From contig NZ_KL544010.1 of the NCBI RefSeq assembly GCF_000712165.1, positions 159,208 to 223,207 of the forward strand: a stretch of 64,000 nt of DNA, read 5' to 3'. This DNA is from Ureaplasma canigenitalium ATCC 51252. Lineage in GTDB: Bacteria; Bacillota_I; Bacilli_A; Mycoplasmatales; Mycoplasmoidaceae. The first letter of the stretch is position 1. Each line of letters starts with the position of its first letter. The position numbers and the translations under genes were made by a program. The notes beneath the pieces are model-generated. The model had not been told where the DNA came from and did not search any database. It saw only the letters and a program-made list of their open reading frames with translations. Positions 1 through 9,208 of the stretch are shown piece after piece.

Positions 1-894
1 AGATCTAGAACGATAATTAATTTCCTTTTCATAATCACTCGGATATAGTTTATGAATATGATATGAAAAAAGTGGGGTGTTATTAATTATTGGAACTTCT
101 TTAGGGATTTTTGGTTTTACTAGATTATGTAGGGCTTTTTTTACATAATAATCTTCCAAACTATGAAATGAGATGACCACAAGGGTACCAGATTTTACGA
201 GAAAGGATGTTGCATCATTAAATGTTTGATTGAGAATTTCGAGTTCGTTATTAACGGCTATCCGCAATGCCTGAAAGTAAAGTCGTGCGGGGTGCTTATC
301 CTGATAAAGCAATTTAATAGGGGTATTTTCTTTAATTAGGTCAACGAACATCGTTGTTGTATTAATAGGAGTTTGACTACGTTTTTCGATGATACTATTA
401 ATCACTCGAATGGGATTTTTAATTTCCCCGTAGTTTCTAAAAATATACAAAAGATCTTTAAAGGAATAATTGTTTATGATATATGACGCGGTGAGTTGGT
501 CATCCTTGTTCATTCTCATATCAAGTAAGGCTTCTTTATGATAACTAAAGCCCCGGTCGGGATCATCAAGTTGGGGACTTGAGACACCGAGATCAAAGAG
601 AAAACCATTGACTTCTTTAATTTTAAGTTCAGTTAATTTCTGTTTTAGATTTTTAAAATTACTATGAACAATAAATACATTTGGTTGATCATTAAACATT
701 GCTTTCGCACATAAAATTGCTTCTTTGTCTTGATCAAAAATGATTAATTTTCCCTTTTTACTCAATTTTTGATAAATCGCCTGGCTATGCCCACCACGGC
801 CGAAAGTACAATCTACATAAACACCATCGGGTATGATGTTAAGAGCTTCGATACTTTCATTTAGAAGCACAGGAATATGCTTAGAATAGTTCAT
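1..894 (-). CDS. rsmH: 16S rRNA (cytosine-1402-N4)-methyltransferase RsmH, 3' end outside window
   Basis: Methylates N4 of C1402 in 16S rRNA using S-adenosylmethionine. The 298 residues present start MNYSKHIPVLLNE and contain the SAM-binding stretch VDCTFGRGGHS at about residue 28, DLGVSSPQLDDPDRGFSY and DMRMN near residues 130-150, and VISFHSLEDYYVKKAL near residue 240. The last visible residues, NYRSRS, correspond to the family's NPRSRSAKLR ending, so only about 5-15 residues are missing. The ATG lies inside the 3' end of mraZ (14-base overlap), the usual mollicute dcw arrangement and probably translationally coupled. Identification is by family motifs and is secure. Confidence 0.96.
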   Translation of the reverse strand, partial: MNYSKHIPVLLNESIEALNIIPDGVYVDCTFGRGGHSQAIYQKLSKKGKLIIFDQDKEAILCAKAMFNDQPNVFIVHSNFKNLKQKLTELKIKEVNGFLFDLGVSSPQLDDPDRGFSYHKEALLDMRMNKDDQLTASYIINNYSFKDLLYIFRNYGEIKNPIRVINSIIEKRSQTPINTTTMFVDLIKENTPIKLLYQDKHPARLYFQALRIAVNNELEILNQTFNDATSFLVKSGTLVVISFHSLEDYYVKKALHNLVKPKIPKEVPIINNTPLFSYHIHKLYPSDYEKEINYRSRS

Positions 895-1318
895 TTGATA
901 AACCTTCTGCTAAGTTTGATAGTGAATTTTCACCACCATCTAAATATTCATCGTACATTTCTTTTGCTCAAATTTCAAATTTACTATCATTACCGATTAG
1001 GTACAAATCCTTAGTTAATTTAGCTTTATCAACTAGAATTTGCGGTACTAGTATACGGTTGTTATTGTCAATGTCAACTTTAAACGAATTCGCAAGTATA
1101 GTTCTTACAAAACGTCGTGCATTAGCATTAGCAATTGAAAGTTCTTTGAATTTAGCAATGTAATTTTGGAAGTCTTCAACTAGAAACAAATCGATGTTAC
1201 CATCGATACCAAGTGAGAGATAGACAGTAGAAGAATTGAACAAAGTTCTAACTTTGCTTGGAACACTGATTCGGTTTTTATTATCGATAACCAATTGATA
1301 TGTTCCACTGAATATCAT
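881..1318 (-). CDS. mraZ: Transcriptional regulator MraZ
   Basis: DNA-binding regulator of the division and cell-wall cluster. The 145-residue product holds two SpoVT-AbrB-like repeats: VIDNKNRISVPSKVR near residue 10 and VDIDNNNRILVPQILV near residue 85. The C-terminus FEIWAKEMYDEYL needs one UGA read as Trp; the frame then runs into rsmH. I chose the ATG at 1318 because three AAAGTGG-type boxes lie directly upstream; an in-frame GTG at 1342 would put the boxes inside the gene. Mollicute MraZ proteins bind such boxes in their own promoter, so autoregulation is likely. First gene of an mraZ-rsmH operon running out of the window. Confidence 0.95.
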
Positions 1319-1345
1319 CCACTTTAACCCACTTTCTTTCACTTG
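1319..1345 (-). promoter_or_regulatory. Three tandem MraZ-box-like repeats upstream of mraZ
   Basis: Read on the minus strand there are three repeats at an exact 10-base period: CAAGTGA (1339-1345), AAAGTGG (1329-1335) and AAAGTGG (1319-1325). The last one abuts the mraZ ATG. The AAAGTGG repeat with about one helical turn of spacing is the known mollicute MraZ operator. Direct sequence observation; binding is inferred. Confidence 0.8.
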
Positions 1346-1353
1346 GTACCTTT

Positions 1354-1382
1354 ATTCTATACAAAAAAACCATTTTTAACAA
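1354..1382 (-). promoter_or_regulatory. Probable mraZ promoter
   Basis: Minus-strand TAGAAT (1354-1359) as -10 and TTGTTA (1377-1382) as -35, separated by 17 bases. The start point would fall at or just before the MraZ boxes. Plausible sigma-A-type promoter by consensus only. Confidence 0.55.
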
Positions 1383-1397
1383 TTATTTTCACTCTTT

Positions 1398-2540
1398 TTA
1401 ATAATTTAAGGGAGCAAAATGATTTGTTATCCTTTTTTTGTTCCAAATATTGTAGATAAAGCAACCATTATACAAAAAGAAAAAATATAGGAATGAACCA
1501 ATCCATGACAAACCCTTAAGGTTAATGGTCGCTTTTAGTCCCTTTAATACCGATATTACTTTTACGACAGCGATATACATTTGTTGGAGAAAGAGTTCGA
1601 TTCCTGGTATAAGAAAAAGTCAAAAAAAGAACCCATAAAGAATGAGAATCGGGATAGTAAGAAGATACCCGAAGAGAAGTCCTATAAAATTTATTTTATA
1701 GGACAAATTAACACTAATTCCGATACTAAAAAAAGTAATTAAAATCGAGACTAGAACACCTTTAACAATCTTGTTGTTGATAGGTAAACCACCAACAAAA
1801 TAAATGGCAAAAAGGGCTGAAAAAATGAAGAAAAAAGAAAAACTGCTAAGTTGATAAATTCCGAATAAACCAATTAAGAATCCATTAATAGAAAGACGAT
1901 CCATTGGTTCCTTAAACGCTCATTTTTTGAAAGCTAGTAGTTTATCAAAAATAATCCGCATAATTCCAAGAGTAAATCCAATTAGATATCCATAAAGAAG
2001 GATTAAGAATCATTGTAATGAAAGTTTTAATTTTTTCAGTTTATCCTTAAAAATGAAATCAATCGCCTTTAATCACAAAGAAATGTGTATCCCAGAAATA
2101 ATAAAAAGATGAGCGATGTGTAGTTCATACAATGAACTTACTAAAGAATCGTTTTTAGCTTTTACATTCAGGGTAATTAGTTTCACAAAACGAACCAGTT
2201 CCTTGTTCTTGTAACTATTGTTAATATGATATAGAATGACCTTTCTCAAAGAATAAGGGTTAATGTCATCGATTTTCCTAATCACATTGAATAAACTATA
2301 ATTTTTATCCATTAAAAAACAAAATAGGATTGTCAATGAACATGCTGTGAAAAAGATAAGAAGGGTTAACCATAAATGTTTTCTTTTCTTTTTTATCCAG
2401 TAAAAAAGTAGAAAAACATTTAATAATAGTAGGAAGAAATTGTTGTCTCTAAAACTTGTGACAATAGTCACAAGTGGGAAAAGGATAAAAACAAGTTCAC
2501 CTTGAAGACTAAAACCATTCAAAATAATTTTCTTTTTCAC
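1398..2540 (-). CDS. ComEC/Rec2-type competence membrane protein (channel part only)
   Basis: 380-residue polytopic membrane protein with several UGA Trp codons. The motif LHIAHLFIISGIHISLLW near residue 145 is the hallmark of the ComEC competence domain, which forms the inner-membrane channel for single-stranded DNA. Many hydrophobic segments follow to the C-terminus. Full-length ComEC proteins of other bacteria are about 700-800 residues and carry an OB-fold and a C-terminal metallo-beta-lactamase-like domain; neither is visible here, so this is a reduced form as in other mycoplasmas. Start taken as GTG 2538-2540; no better in-frame ATG is present. Transcribed divergently from der. Whether DNA uptake occurs is unknown. 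Confidence 0.75.
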
Positions 2541-2607
2541 ATAAGGATATTCGCTAAGAATTGCATTTTTTAGAAAATTACTTTAAATAACTTTAAAACT
2601 TAGTTGG

Positions 2608-2613
2608 TATAAT
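2608..2613 (+). promoter_or_regulatory. -10 element for the der operon
   Basis: Perfect TATAAT preceded by TTGG, 22 bases before the der start and just before an AAGGATGG ribosome-binding site. No strong -35 element is visible. Confidence 0.6.
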
Positions 2614-2634
2614 CTCATATTAAGGATGGTAGCA

Positions 2635-3969
2635 ATGAAAACAGTAGCAATAGTTGGAAAACCGAATGTCGGAAAATCTTCCCTTTTTAATCGGATGATT
2701 AAAATAAGAAAGTCAATTGTGGATGATTCCCCTGGGGTTACACGTGACCGAATTTACGGTACGGTACAATGGTTATTACGTCAGTTTGACCTTATTGACA
2801 CAGGTGGGATTTTAAATGTCAATGATAGCTACCAAACCAATATTAATCACCAGGTCGATGTAGCGATTAATGAAGCTTCGACAATTATTTTTCTTCTTTC
2901 CCTGAAGGATGGGATTAATGGTGATGACATGTATATCGCGAAACTTTTAAAGAAGTTTCAAAAGGAAAAAGAAATCATTTTGGTCGTTAACAAAGTTGAT
3001 GGAAAAAATAACATCAACGAAAATGATTTATATGCATTTGGTTTTGGGAAACCACTTTACATTTCAGCTGAACACGGAATTGGGATTGGTGATTTACTTG
3101 ATTATCTAATTAAGGATATCCCTCCAAAAGATGATGAAATGAACAATGACAGTTTTAAATTCTGCATCATTGGTCGCCCGAATGTTGGAAAATCAAGTTT
3201 TGTTAACGCTATCCTAAATGAAGACCGGGTTATTGTTAACAGCGAAGCTGGGTCGACACGAGATAGCATTGATGTTGATTTTAAGTACCATGATGCGAAG
3301 TATACTATTATTGATACCGCAGGAGTCAGACGGAAGGGAAAAATTGAGGCATCAATTGAGAAATATGCTTATCTAAGAACAGAAAAAGCAATTAGACGAA
3401 GTGACTTAATTGTTTTGATGCTTGATGGTCAAGATGGTTTTAAGGAACAGGATGAAGTTATTGGTGGACTAGCATCAAGTGCGAATATTCCAACAGTCAT
3501 CATTGTTAATAAAATTGATTTATTTGAACAAAAAAGCGACCGATTTTATAATCAGAAGACAGCAGAAATAAGAAGTCTCTTTAAGCATCTTTCCTATGCT
3601 CCTATCCTTTTTGTTAGTGCGAAAGACAAGAAAAACATCCACCGTCTTTTTGAAAAAATTGAACTAATTAAGGAACAAAAAAGTAAAAAAGTAATGACAT
3701 CAATCTTAAATGATGTCGTACTTAAAGCGAATGCTTTTCACGAACCCCCACCATATAAAGGGGGGCGTATTGCAATTTCTTATGTTGTCCAAGTAAAAAG
3801 TCAAATTCCGACTTTTGTAATTAAGTGTAACAACCCGAAGTACCTTCACTTTTCTTATGCTCGATTTATCGAAAATACAATTAGGAAAGCATTTGGTTTT
3901 TCTGATGTGCCAATCACACTTTATTGGCAAGATAAAAACCAAAGACAAAGAGGTGGGAATAATGAGTAA
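2635..3969 (+). CDS. der: Ribosome biogenesis GTPase Der (EngA)
   Basis: Double GTPase needed for 50S subunit maturation. Two complete G domains are visible: GKPNVGKSSLFNR at the N-terminus with DTGG and NKVD, and GRPNVGKSSFVNA near residue 180 with DTAG and NKID, followed by the C-terminal KH-like domain. The 444-residue length is normal. An upstream in-frame ATG exists at 2626, but it sits on the AAGGATGG ribosome-binding site, so the second ATG at 2635 is preferred (about 9 bases from AAGG). First gene of a plus-strand operon der-gpsA-uvrC; its stop overlaps the gpsA start by 8 bases. Confidence 0.97.
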   Translation: MKTVAIVGKPNVGKSSLFNRMIKIRKSIVDDSPGVTRDRIYGTVQWLLRQFDLIDTGGILNVNDSYQTNINHQVDVAINEASTIIFLLSLKDGINGDDMYIAKLLKKFQKEKEIILVVNKVDGKNNINENDLYAFGFGKPLYISAEHGIGIGDLLDYLIKDIPPKDDEMNNDSFKFCIIGRPNVGKSSFVNAILNEDRVIVNSEAGSTRDSIDVDFKYHDAKYTIIDTAGVRRKGKIEASIEKYAYLRTEKAIRRSDLIVLMLDGQDGFKEQDEVIGGLASSANIPTVIIVNKIDLFEQKSDRFYNQKTAEIRSLFKHLSYAPILFVSAKDKKNIHRLFEKIELIKEQKSKKVMTSILNDVVLKANAFHEPPPYKGGRIAISYVVQVKSQIPTFVIKCNNPKYLHFSYARFIENTIRKAFGFSDVPITLYWQDKNQRQRGGNNE

Positions 3970-4951
3970 ACAAGTTTTAGTAATTGGTTCAGGTGCTTTT
4001 GGTTCAGCTCTCACCCAAGTACTTGTCAGTAACCATCATATAGTTGATGTCCTTGGTAAGGATGAATATGAACTCCTTTCATTAAAAGAAACGGGCATGA
4101 ATGCTAAATTTTTTGGTGAGATGAAGTTAGTTCATCCTATCAGAAACACTTTTACAAATCTTAATTCTTCTCTATCTACATACCATTACGACTATATTTT
4201 TATTGTAATTCCAGGGGTTGCGGTTAAAGATGTTGTAGGCCAACTTTTACAATACGATTTAAGTCAAACAGTTATTATTAATGCATGCAAGGGAATTGAT
4301 GAAGAAACGGATAGTTCGTATCTAATGTATTTGAAAAAACATCTTGATAAAACTCGGGGAGTTGTTTCTGTCATCGGTCCTTCTTTTGCTTACGATACTT
4401 TCTTTCTTAAACCAACGGTGATTAATGTTGTAGGTGATGATAAGATTGTTTGTATGGAAGTTAAATCCTTAATGGAAAATGATTGATTTAAATTGATTTA
4501 TAACGACGAATATAATGTTGCTGGTCTAATTAGTTGTTTTAAGAATGCTCTTGCTATTATCATGGGATATGTTTCTATGAAGTATCATTCTAATAATACT
4601 TCATCCGCTATCCTTGTTTATGGAATTAATGAAATTAAAACCGTTCTTTCTATGAAATTGAACCAGGAAATAGATATGCTTAACTACTATAGTCTTGGGG
4701 ACATTCTACTTACTTGTACAGACTGTAAAAGTCGTAATTTTAGTTTCGGAAAAAGTATTGCTCAATTTGGTGTCGACGAAGCTCTTAAAAACAATAAAGT
4801 GACCATCGAAGGCTATAATAACTTAGCTGTTGTCGCATCATGGATATCATCACTCCTTTTAACTGATAAATCACTTTTTTATTATTTCTACCAACTCATT
4901 TTTAACGGACAAAAACTACCTGATTTGTTTAGTTATCTTTATCAAAATTAA
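3962..4951 (+). CDS. gpsA: NAD(P)-dependent glycerol-3-phosphate dehydrogenase GpsA
   Basis: Interconverts dihydroxyacetone phosphate and sn-glycerol 3-phosphate, the precursor for phospholipid synthesis by PlsY (also in this window). 329 residues. Nucleotide-binding GSGAFG near residue 9, the NACKGIDEET stretch near 110, GPSFA near 142 and VAGLISCFKNALAI near 185, containing the family's catalytic KN lysine. One UGA Trp at 4484-4486 must be read through. It begins inside the end of der (ATG at 3962) and ends 2 bases before uvrC, so it is translationally coupled. More divergent than most GpsA proteins, but the motif order fits. Confidence 0.9.
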
Positions 4952-4953
4952 TT

Positions 4954-6741
4954 ATGGCTAAGTTTAATGAACAACTTAATCGGAAGGTTAAAAACTTACC
5001 GAAAACATACGGTGTGTATGTTTATCTTGACCAGTTCAACAATGTCCTTTATGTTGGAAAAGCGGTTAATCTTTTTAACCGTGTTTCATCTTACAATAAG
5101 GATCATCACGATTTTAAGACAGATCAATTAACGAAGCAAATCGTCGATCTTCAGTATTATGTTGTAAACAACGAAAACGAAGCATTGATTCTGGAAAATA
5201 ACTTAATTAAAAAATACCAACCAAAGTTTAATATTGTCTTAAAAAGCGATAACCAGTATCCTTATTTTTTACTGAAGAAACCAGTTAAGAATGATGAATA
5301 TCCGTCGTTAGTCTACACACATCGATACAATCCAAAACTTGGTACTTATTATGGACCAATTGCGAAAAAAGGCATCTATAAGTACGATTTATACAACCTT
5401 CTTCTTTCCATCCTCCCTTTTAAGCGTAAAGACTGGTTATCTAATGCGAAAGTCGATGAATCCCTTTTAACCTATAAAGTGTCCATATACAATGAAAATG
5501 AAATTTCATCTTATCTCGATTTTAAACGGGTACTTGATGAAATTTTTAAAGGAAATTTCAAGGATATTATTCGTCTGTTAACCTTGAAAGAGAAGAATGC
5601 TGCCGCGAAACTTGATTTTGAAAATGCTTTCCTTTTTCAAAAACAAAAAAAAGCTTTAACTGGTTTTTTCACATCTTCTTCAGTGCAACTTGATACTAAT
5701 AAATCATTCGACATTGTCGTTTTTTTGAACAAAGAAGAAGCTCTTCTCATGATTATTTTTAACTATGTAAAAGGAAAACTGCTTGGCAAACAAGTCTCAT
5801 TTCAGTTTGATGTTTCATCCATCGACCTTCCTGAATACCAAGTCTCTTTTATCCTTCAATATTATTTGAATAATAAAAAACCTAAGACTCTTTTTCTCTA
5901 CATCGATGAAGAACATCGCTCCTTCCTTGAGCGACAATTAGGAATCAAAGTCAATATTCCGACTACTTATAAACAAAAAAAGATTATGGAAAACGGAATT
6001 AATGAAGCTTCGTTAATTTACATTGAAAAACTAAAAACAATGAAAATTAAGGAAACAATGATGACCAAAGGTTATCAAGAATTGAAGGATATTCTTCACT
6101 TTAATGAGTTAAAAAACATCGAAGTGTATGACAATAGTAACCTTAACTTAATCAATAATGTTTGTTGTGTAATCTGCTATACCAACGGAATTTTTACAAG
6201 GGAGAACACTAGATTCTATAACCTTCTTAACTATGCCGGTGCTTATGACGGTTCTTTCTTTTATGATGTAGTAAAGAAACGATTTAAGTTCCTTACAAGG
6301 AAAGACATTGAAGATACACTTATCATTCTTGACGGCGGGATGCCTCAAATTAGTTGTGTACTAAAGGCTTTTAGTGAACTAGACTTAAAAGCAAGAGTAA
6401 TTGGTCTTGTCAAAGACGAAAAACATACTACCGACCGATTGATGTTTGATGACGGAAGAGATATTATCCTTGACCGAAAAAGTAATCTTTATAAGTTTCT
6501 TTGTGGAATGCAGGAAAAAGTTCATAATCTTGCTCTTGCCAGATTTAATAAGAAGGTAAGTAAGAACCTTAAAACATACCTTGACGGAATACCTGGAATT
6601 GGTCGAAAGACTATTGATAAACTACTCAAGGTTTATCCAAGCAAAGAGAGTTTTCTTAATGCTGAGATCAATGAAGTTCTTCAACTAATTAGAAAAAATC
6701 AATACTTTTCAATTAAGGAACATTTAAGTAATCAAATATAA
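4954..6741 (+). CDS. uvrC: Excinuclease ABC subunit C
   Basis: Makes the dual incisions in nucleotide excision repair with UvrAB. 595 residues, normal length. N-terminal GIY-YIG nuclease: GVYVYLDQFNNVLYVGKA at residues 20-37. UVR motif around residues 210-235 (KLDFENAFLFQKQKKAL). Central RNase H-like nuclease part with EVYDNSN near 390 and LIILDGGMPQ near 455. C-terminal helix-hairpin-helix IPGIGRKTIDKLL near 547. Starts 2 bases after the gpsA stop. No internal UGA is needed. Confidence 0.97.
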   Translation: MAKFNEQLNRKVKNLPKTYGVYVYLDQFNNVLYVGKAVNLFNRVSSYNKDHHDFKTDQLTKQIVDLQYYVVNNENEALILENNLIKKYQPKFNIVLKSDNQYPYFLLKKPVKNDEYPSLVYTHRYNPKLGTYYGPIAKKGIYKYDLYNLLLSILPFKRKDWLSNAKVDESLLTYKVSIYNENEISSYLDFKRVLDEIFKGNFKDIIRLLTLKEKNAAAKLDFENAFLFQKQKKALTGFFTSSSVQLDTNKSFDIVVFLNKEEALLMIIFNYVKGKLLGKQVSFQFDVSSIDLPEYQVSFILQYYLNNKKPKTLFLYIDEEHRSFLERQLGIKVNIPTTYKQKKIMENGINEASLIYIEKLKTMKIKETMMTKGYQELKDILHFNELKNIEVYDNSNLNLINNVCCVICYTNGIFTRENTRFYNLLNYAGAYDGSFFYDVVKKRFKFLTRKDIEDTLIILDGGMPQISCVLKAFSELDLKARVIGLVKDEKHTTDRLMFDDGRDIILDRKSNLYKFLCGMQEKVHNLALARFNKKVSKNLKTYLDGIPGIGRKTIDKLLKVYPSKESFLNAEINEVLQLIRKNQYFSIKEHLSNQI

Positions 6742-6758
6742 TATATCAAGGTGAATTT

Positions 6759-7262
6759 ATGAAAAAAACTTTATTAATTTATAGTCGAGTTTGTCCAACT
6801 GAAAGCTTGCATACTATCAAAATTTTTGAACACTTAAAGAAGGAACTTGATATTGATACATTAGTCATTGATGGAACAAAAGCATTTGATGTAAAAGAAG
6901 AACAAAAGAAAGTTAATAGTTATCATAATTTAATTTTTCTTTTTACGATGAACTGGTACAACATTCCGTGAAATTTATCACGATACTTCATCGAAGTCTT
7001 CAGAACTTTTCCTTTTACCCTTGAAGGACAGAATATTTATCGAATTGTAACGACAGGTAATAACATCGCTCATTATACAAAGGATGAAAAGACTGGTCTT
7101 GGTACAACTGCACTTGAATATTTAAATAATAATGATGGAATGCTAAAAAAACTTAGAGCAACCATTAAGGACACATACTTCTATCATGATTGTGTTAATT
7201 ATGATGAACAACGACTTAATGAATTTATTAAAACACTGACGAGCGAATTAAAAAAGATTTAA
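6759..7262 (+). CDS. Flavodoxin-fold NAD(P)H oxidoreductase-like protein
   Basis: 167 residues with one UGA Trp. The N-terminus MKKTLLIYSRVCPTES followed by LIFLFTMNWYNIPWNLSRYF near residue 55 resembles the NQO1/KefF/MdaB flavodoxin-like family (PF02525), where this segment packs against the flavin. A quinone or FMN-linked reductase role is possible. The ribosome-binding site CAAGG precedes the ATG; the next gene starts 1 base after the stop. The family is moderately supported; the substrate is unknown. Confidence 0.6.
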
Positions 7263-7263
7263 T

Positions 7264-8115
7264 ATGATTAAACTCCTTCCTTTCTATCAAACTTTGATTG
7301 ATCATCTTGATCAGCATTTACTAAAATACGACGATCAAACGTTTTCCATTAAAAAAGTAAAAAGTGCTTGAAGTAATGATGTTTATCAAATAAGTGGAAC
7401 TAATGAAACCACTTATTTTTTAAAAATTAAAAGAAAAAAAGAAACATTACTTGAAAAAGCAATATTTACTAAATTTTACCTGGGAAATTACTTTCGATGT
7501 GACTCTACTGGTAATACCTTAATGAAGTCACTACCGCAACATTATCAAATTAACAAATGGTATTTAAAATCCTTATTTTTATTCATTAATCAGTTAACAA
7601 ATTACACTCCAGATGTGGAACAAATTGATTTTAAATACGATGAATACATTAAGGATGAACCGATGTTTCATCCATACTATAGGTCAGCGGAAATAAGTAA
7701 GTATCTTTCTTTCTACCATACTTTATACTGCATATTAAGGAATGAAAATAAGTTGGTGTTAAGTCACAACGATCTTTCTGTTTGAAATATTCTCGATGAT
7801 GAAAAAAAGGGGATTTTTCAGGTGATTGATTTTGAGTATGCTGCTTATAACATTCCGTATTGAGATATCTTCAACTTCCTTCGCGACCTAACTGGTGAAG
7901 ATTTTCAATTGACATTTAATCTAATAAAAGAAACTTACCATCTTGATTTATCCTTTATGTACCAAATGCTGTTCCTTACTTCTTTTTATGCTTATACCTG
8001 AGCTGTTTTCATGTATCTAAAAGAGGGATGGAACGAACTTAAAGAGTATTTGCTTAAACAACAAAAAAACTTTATCCTTTTTTACGATAAAGTTTTTCAT
8101 TCGAGCAAATTTTAG
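7264..8115 (+). CDS. Choline/aminoglycoside kinase-fold protein (LicA-like)
   Basis: 283 residues with at least four UGA Trp codons. The kinase signature is clear: LSHNDLSVWNILDD near residue 169 (catalytic Asp plus Asn) and VIDFEYAAYNIPYWDIFNF near residue 190 (metal-binding Asp). This combination is typical of choline/ethanolamine kinases and LicA, so a small-molecule phosphotransferase is expected, perhaps acting on choline. The N-lobe is short. It starts one base after the flavodoxin-like gene, so it is the last gene of the der operon. A hairpin terminator lies within its own 3' coding end. Confidence 0.75.
8065..8097 (+). terminator. Hairpin inside the 3' end of the LicA-like gene
   Basis: A perfect 12-base-pair stem, AAAAACTTTATC (8065-8076) with GATAAAGTTTTT (8086-8097), around a 9-base loop, within the last 17 codons of the gene. 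The A/T flanks make it a bidirectional intrinsic terminator candidate. The DNA after the gene looks foreign, so the native downstream terminator may have been displaced. Confidence 0.55.
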
Positions 8116-8181
8116 AAAAGCAATTAGTATCGACAGGAGCAATATTATTGGAAATAAGATAATTTTCAATGCCCATCTCAT
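8116..8181 (-). pseudogene. 5' fragment of a small hydrophobic mobile-element protein
   Basis: A ribosome-binding site AGAGAGG precedes an ATG at 8181 encoding MRWALKIILFPIILLLSILIAF. This resembles the start of the small membrane proteins (CD1845-like) carried by Firmicute conjugative elements. The similarity ends where the LicA-like gene begins, so the reading frame is cut at the junction. It uses TGG for Trp and lies just downstream of the KilA-N gene. Family recall is from memory, so moderate to low confidence. Confidence 0.35.
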
Positions 8182-8192
8182 AACAGACCTCT

Positions 8193-9041
8193 CTATTTCT
8201 TTGACTTATCTTCTAAGCTCTTAACTCCTGTATTGTTCAACTTTTCAATTGACATCAGTTGTGTTCTGGCAAGCTTTCTAAGTTCTATCATTCTTTCTTT
8301 TTGATCCATGCCTTTTCCGATAAGAATTGCATTATAGCTTTCCATATTTGCTAGTACCAATAACTCATTCAGACTTACATAGTCTCTCATATTTCCCTTT
8401 AAGTCAGGATTTTCTTCATGCCACTGTTTTGCTCTTTTATTAAATAAGGCAACATTGAGCATATCTGCTTCACTTGCGTATTTATAAGATAACTGTTCGT
8501 TGGTAAGATTCTTTAAAAGATATTCTTTGATTGCATCTGTATGAATTTTGTAGTTAATCTTAGAAATTTCTCTATTCAGATTCCATCCTAATGATAGTTT
8601 AGAATTTTCATCTGACTTAAGTCTTTTGTAATCCTGAATTACATACATCTTAAATTCAGCAGAAATCCATGAAGCAAATTCAAAGGCAATATCTGTATGT
8701 GCAAATGCACCACCATATCTTCCACCTTTTGAGATAATTCCGATTGCTCCAGTTTTCTCTACCCATTTCTTAGGGGACAGTGTAAAGGAATTATATCCAG
8801 CTTCCGATTTAATTCGGTCGAATTCGACCGAATTGAAATTCATGTTGTTTAAGCTTTCCCATAAACCAAGAAATGCAATTGTATCTTTTTTTCTCATCCA
8901 ATTTTTAATTACATCACTTGGTTCATCGCTTTTATATCTAGCAATATCTGTTAGACTTATATAGTCGTTTTTAAAGTCTTCAGTATAAATTTGAATAGCA
9001 AAACCTTTTGCTTCAATCGTGTCTTTTTTTGCATTAGACAT
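8193..9041 (-). CDS. KilA-N domain protein (phage/mobile-element DNA-binding), horizontally acquired
   Basis: 282 residues. The N-terminal domain has the KilA-N pattern: DYISLTDIARYKS near residue 26, IKNWMRKKDTIAFLGLWE near 45, KTGAIGIISKGGRYGGAFAHTDIAFEFASW near 92-121. It is followed by a helical C-terminal part. KilA-N proteins are DNA-binding proteins of phages and mobile elements, often with unknown roles. All six tryptophans are TGG and the ribosome-binding site AAAGGAGGAA is canonical Firmicute, unlike the UGA-rich neighbours, so recent transfer from a standard-code donor is likely. Intact; function in this cell unknown. Confidence 0.85.
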   Translation of the reverse strand: MSNAKKDTIEAKGFAIQIYTEDFKNDYISLTDIARYKSDEPSDVIKNWMRKKDTIAFLGLWESLNNMNFNSVEFDRIKSEAGYNSFTLSPKKWVEKTGAIGIISKGGRYGGAFAHTDIAFEFASWISAEFKMYVIQDYKRLKSDENSKLSLGWNLNREISKINYKIHTDAIKEYLLKNLTNEQLSYKYASEADMLNVALFNKRAKQWHEENPDLKGNMRDYVSLNELLVLANMESYNAILIGKGMDQKERMIELRKLARTQLMSIEKLNNTGVKSLEDKSKK

Positions 9042-9208
9042 GTGAGTTCCTCCTTTATGCTGATATACTGTTTACAACATTTATTTTCGTAATAACTGCT
9101 CTAAACAGCACACCAACTATTCATTTTTTGATTTTAAACTTTGGCAGAAGCTCTAAAACCCTTGTATTTACTTGACTATTTACCTGTGTCATTATTATGA
9201 CACGAAAC
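9042..9208. other. Leader of the KilA-N gene and junction with hsdM debris
   Basis: No convincing gene. On the minus strand a 23-codon frame (9192-9121, ATG to TGA under the standard code) ends upstream of KilA-N, consistent with the tail or a short leader frame of the donor element. The arms TGTCAT/ATGACA (9187-9202) flank 4 bases at the junction where similarity to the methylase gene begins. Confidence 0.3.

Noticed and set aside
1398..2540. Several separate small membrane proteins
   Set aside because: They join into one frame when UGA is read as Trp and together carry the ComEC motif.
3857..3961. Upstream ATG extension of gpsA
   Set aside because: It lies within der in another frame; GpsA proteins start at MSKQVLVIGSGAFG, and ATG 3962 overlaps the der stop in the usual coupled way.
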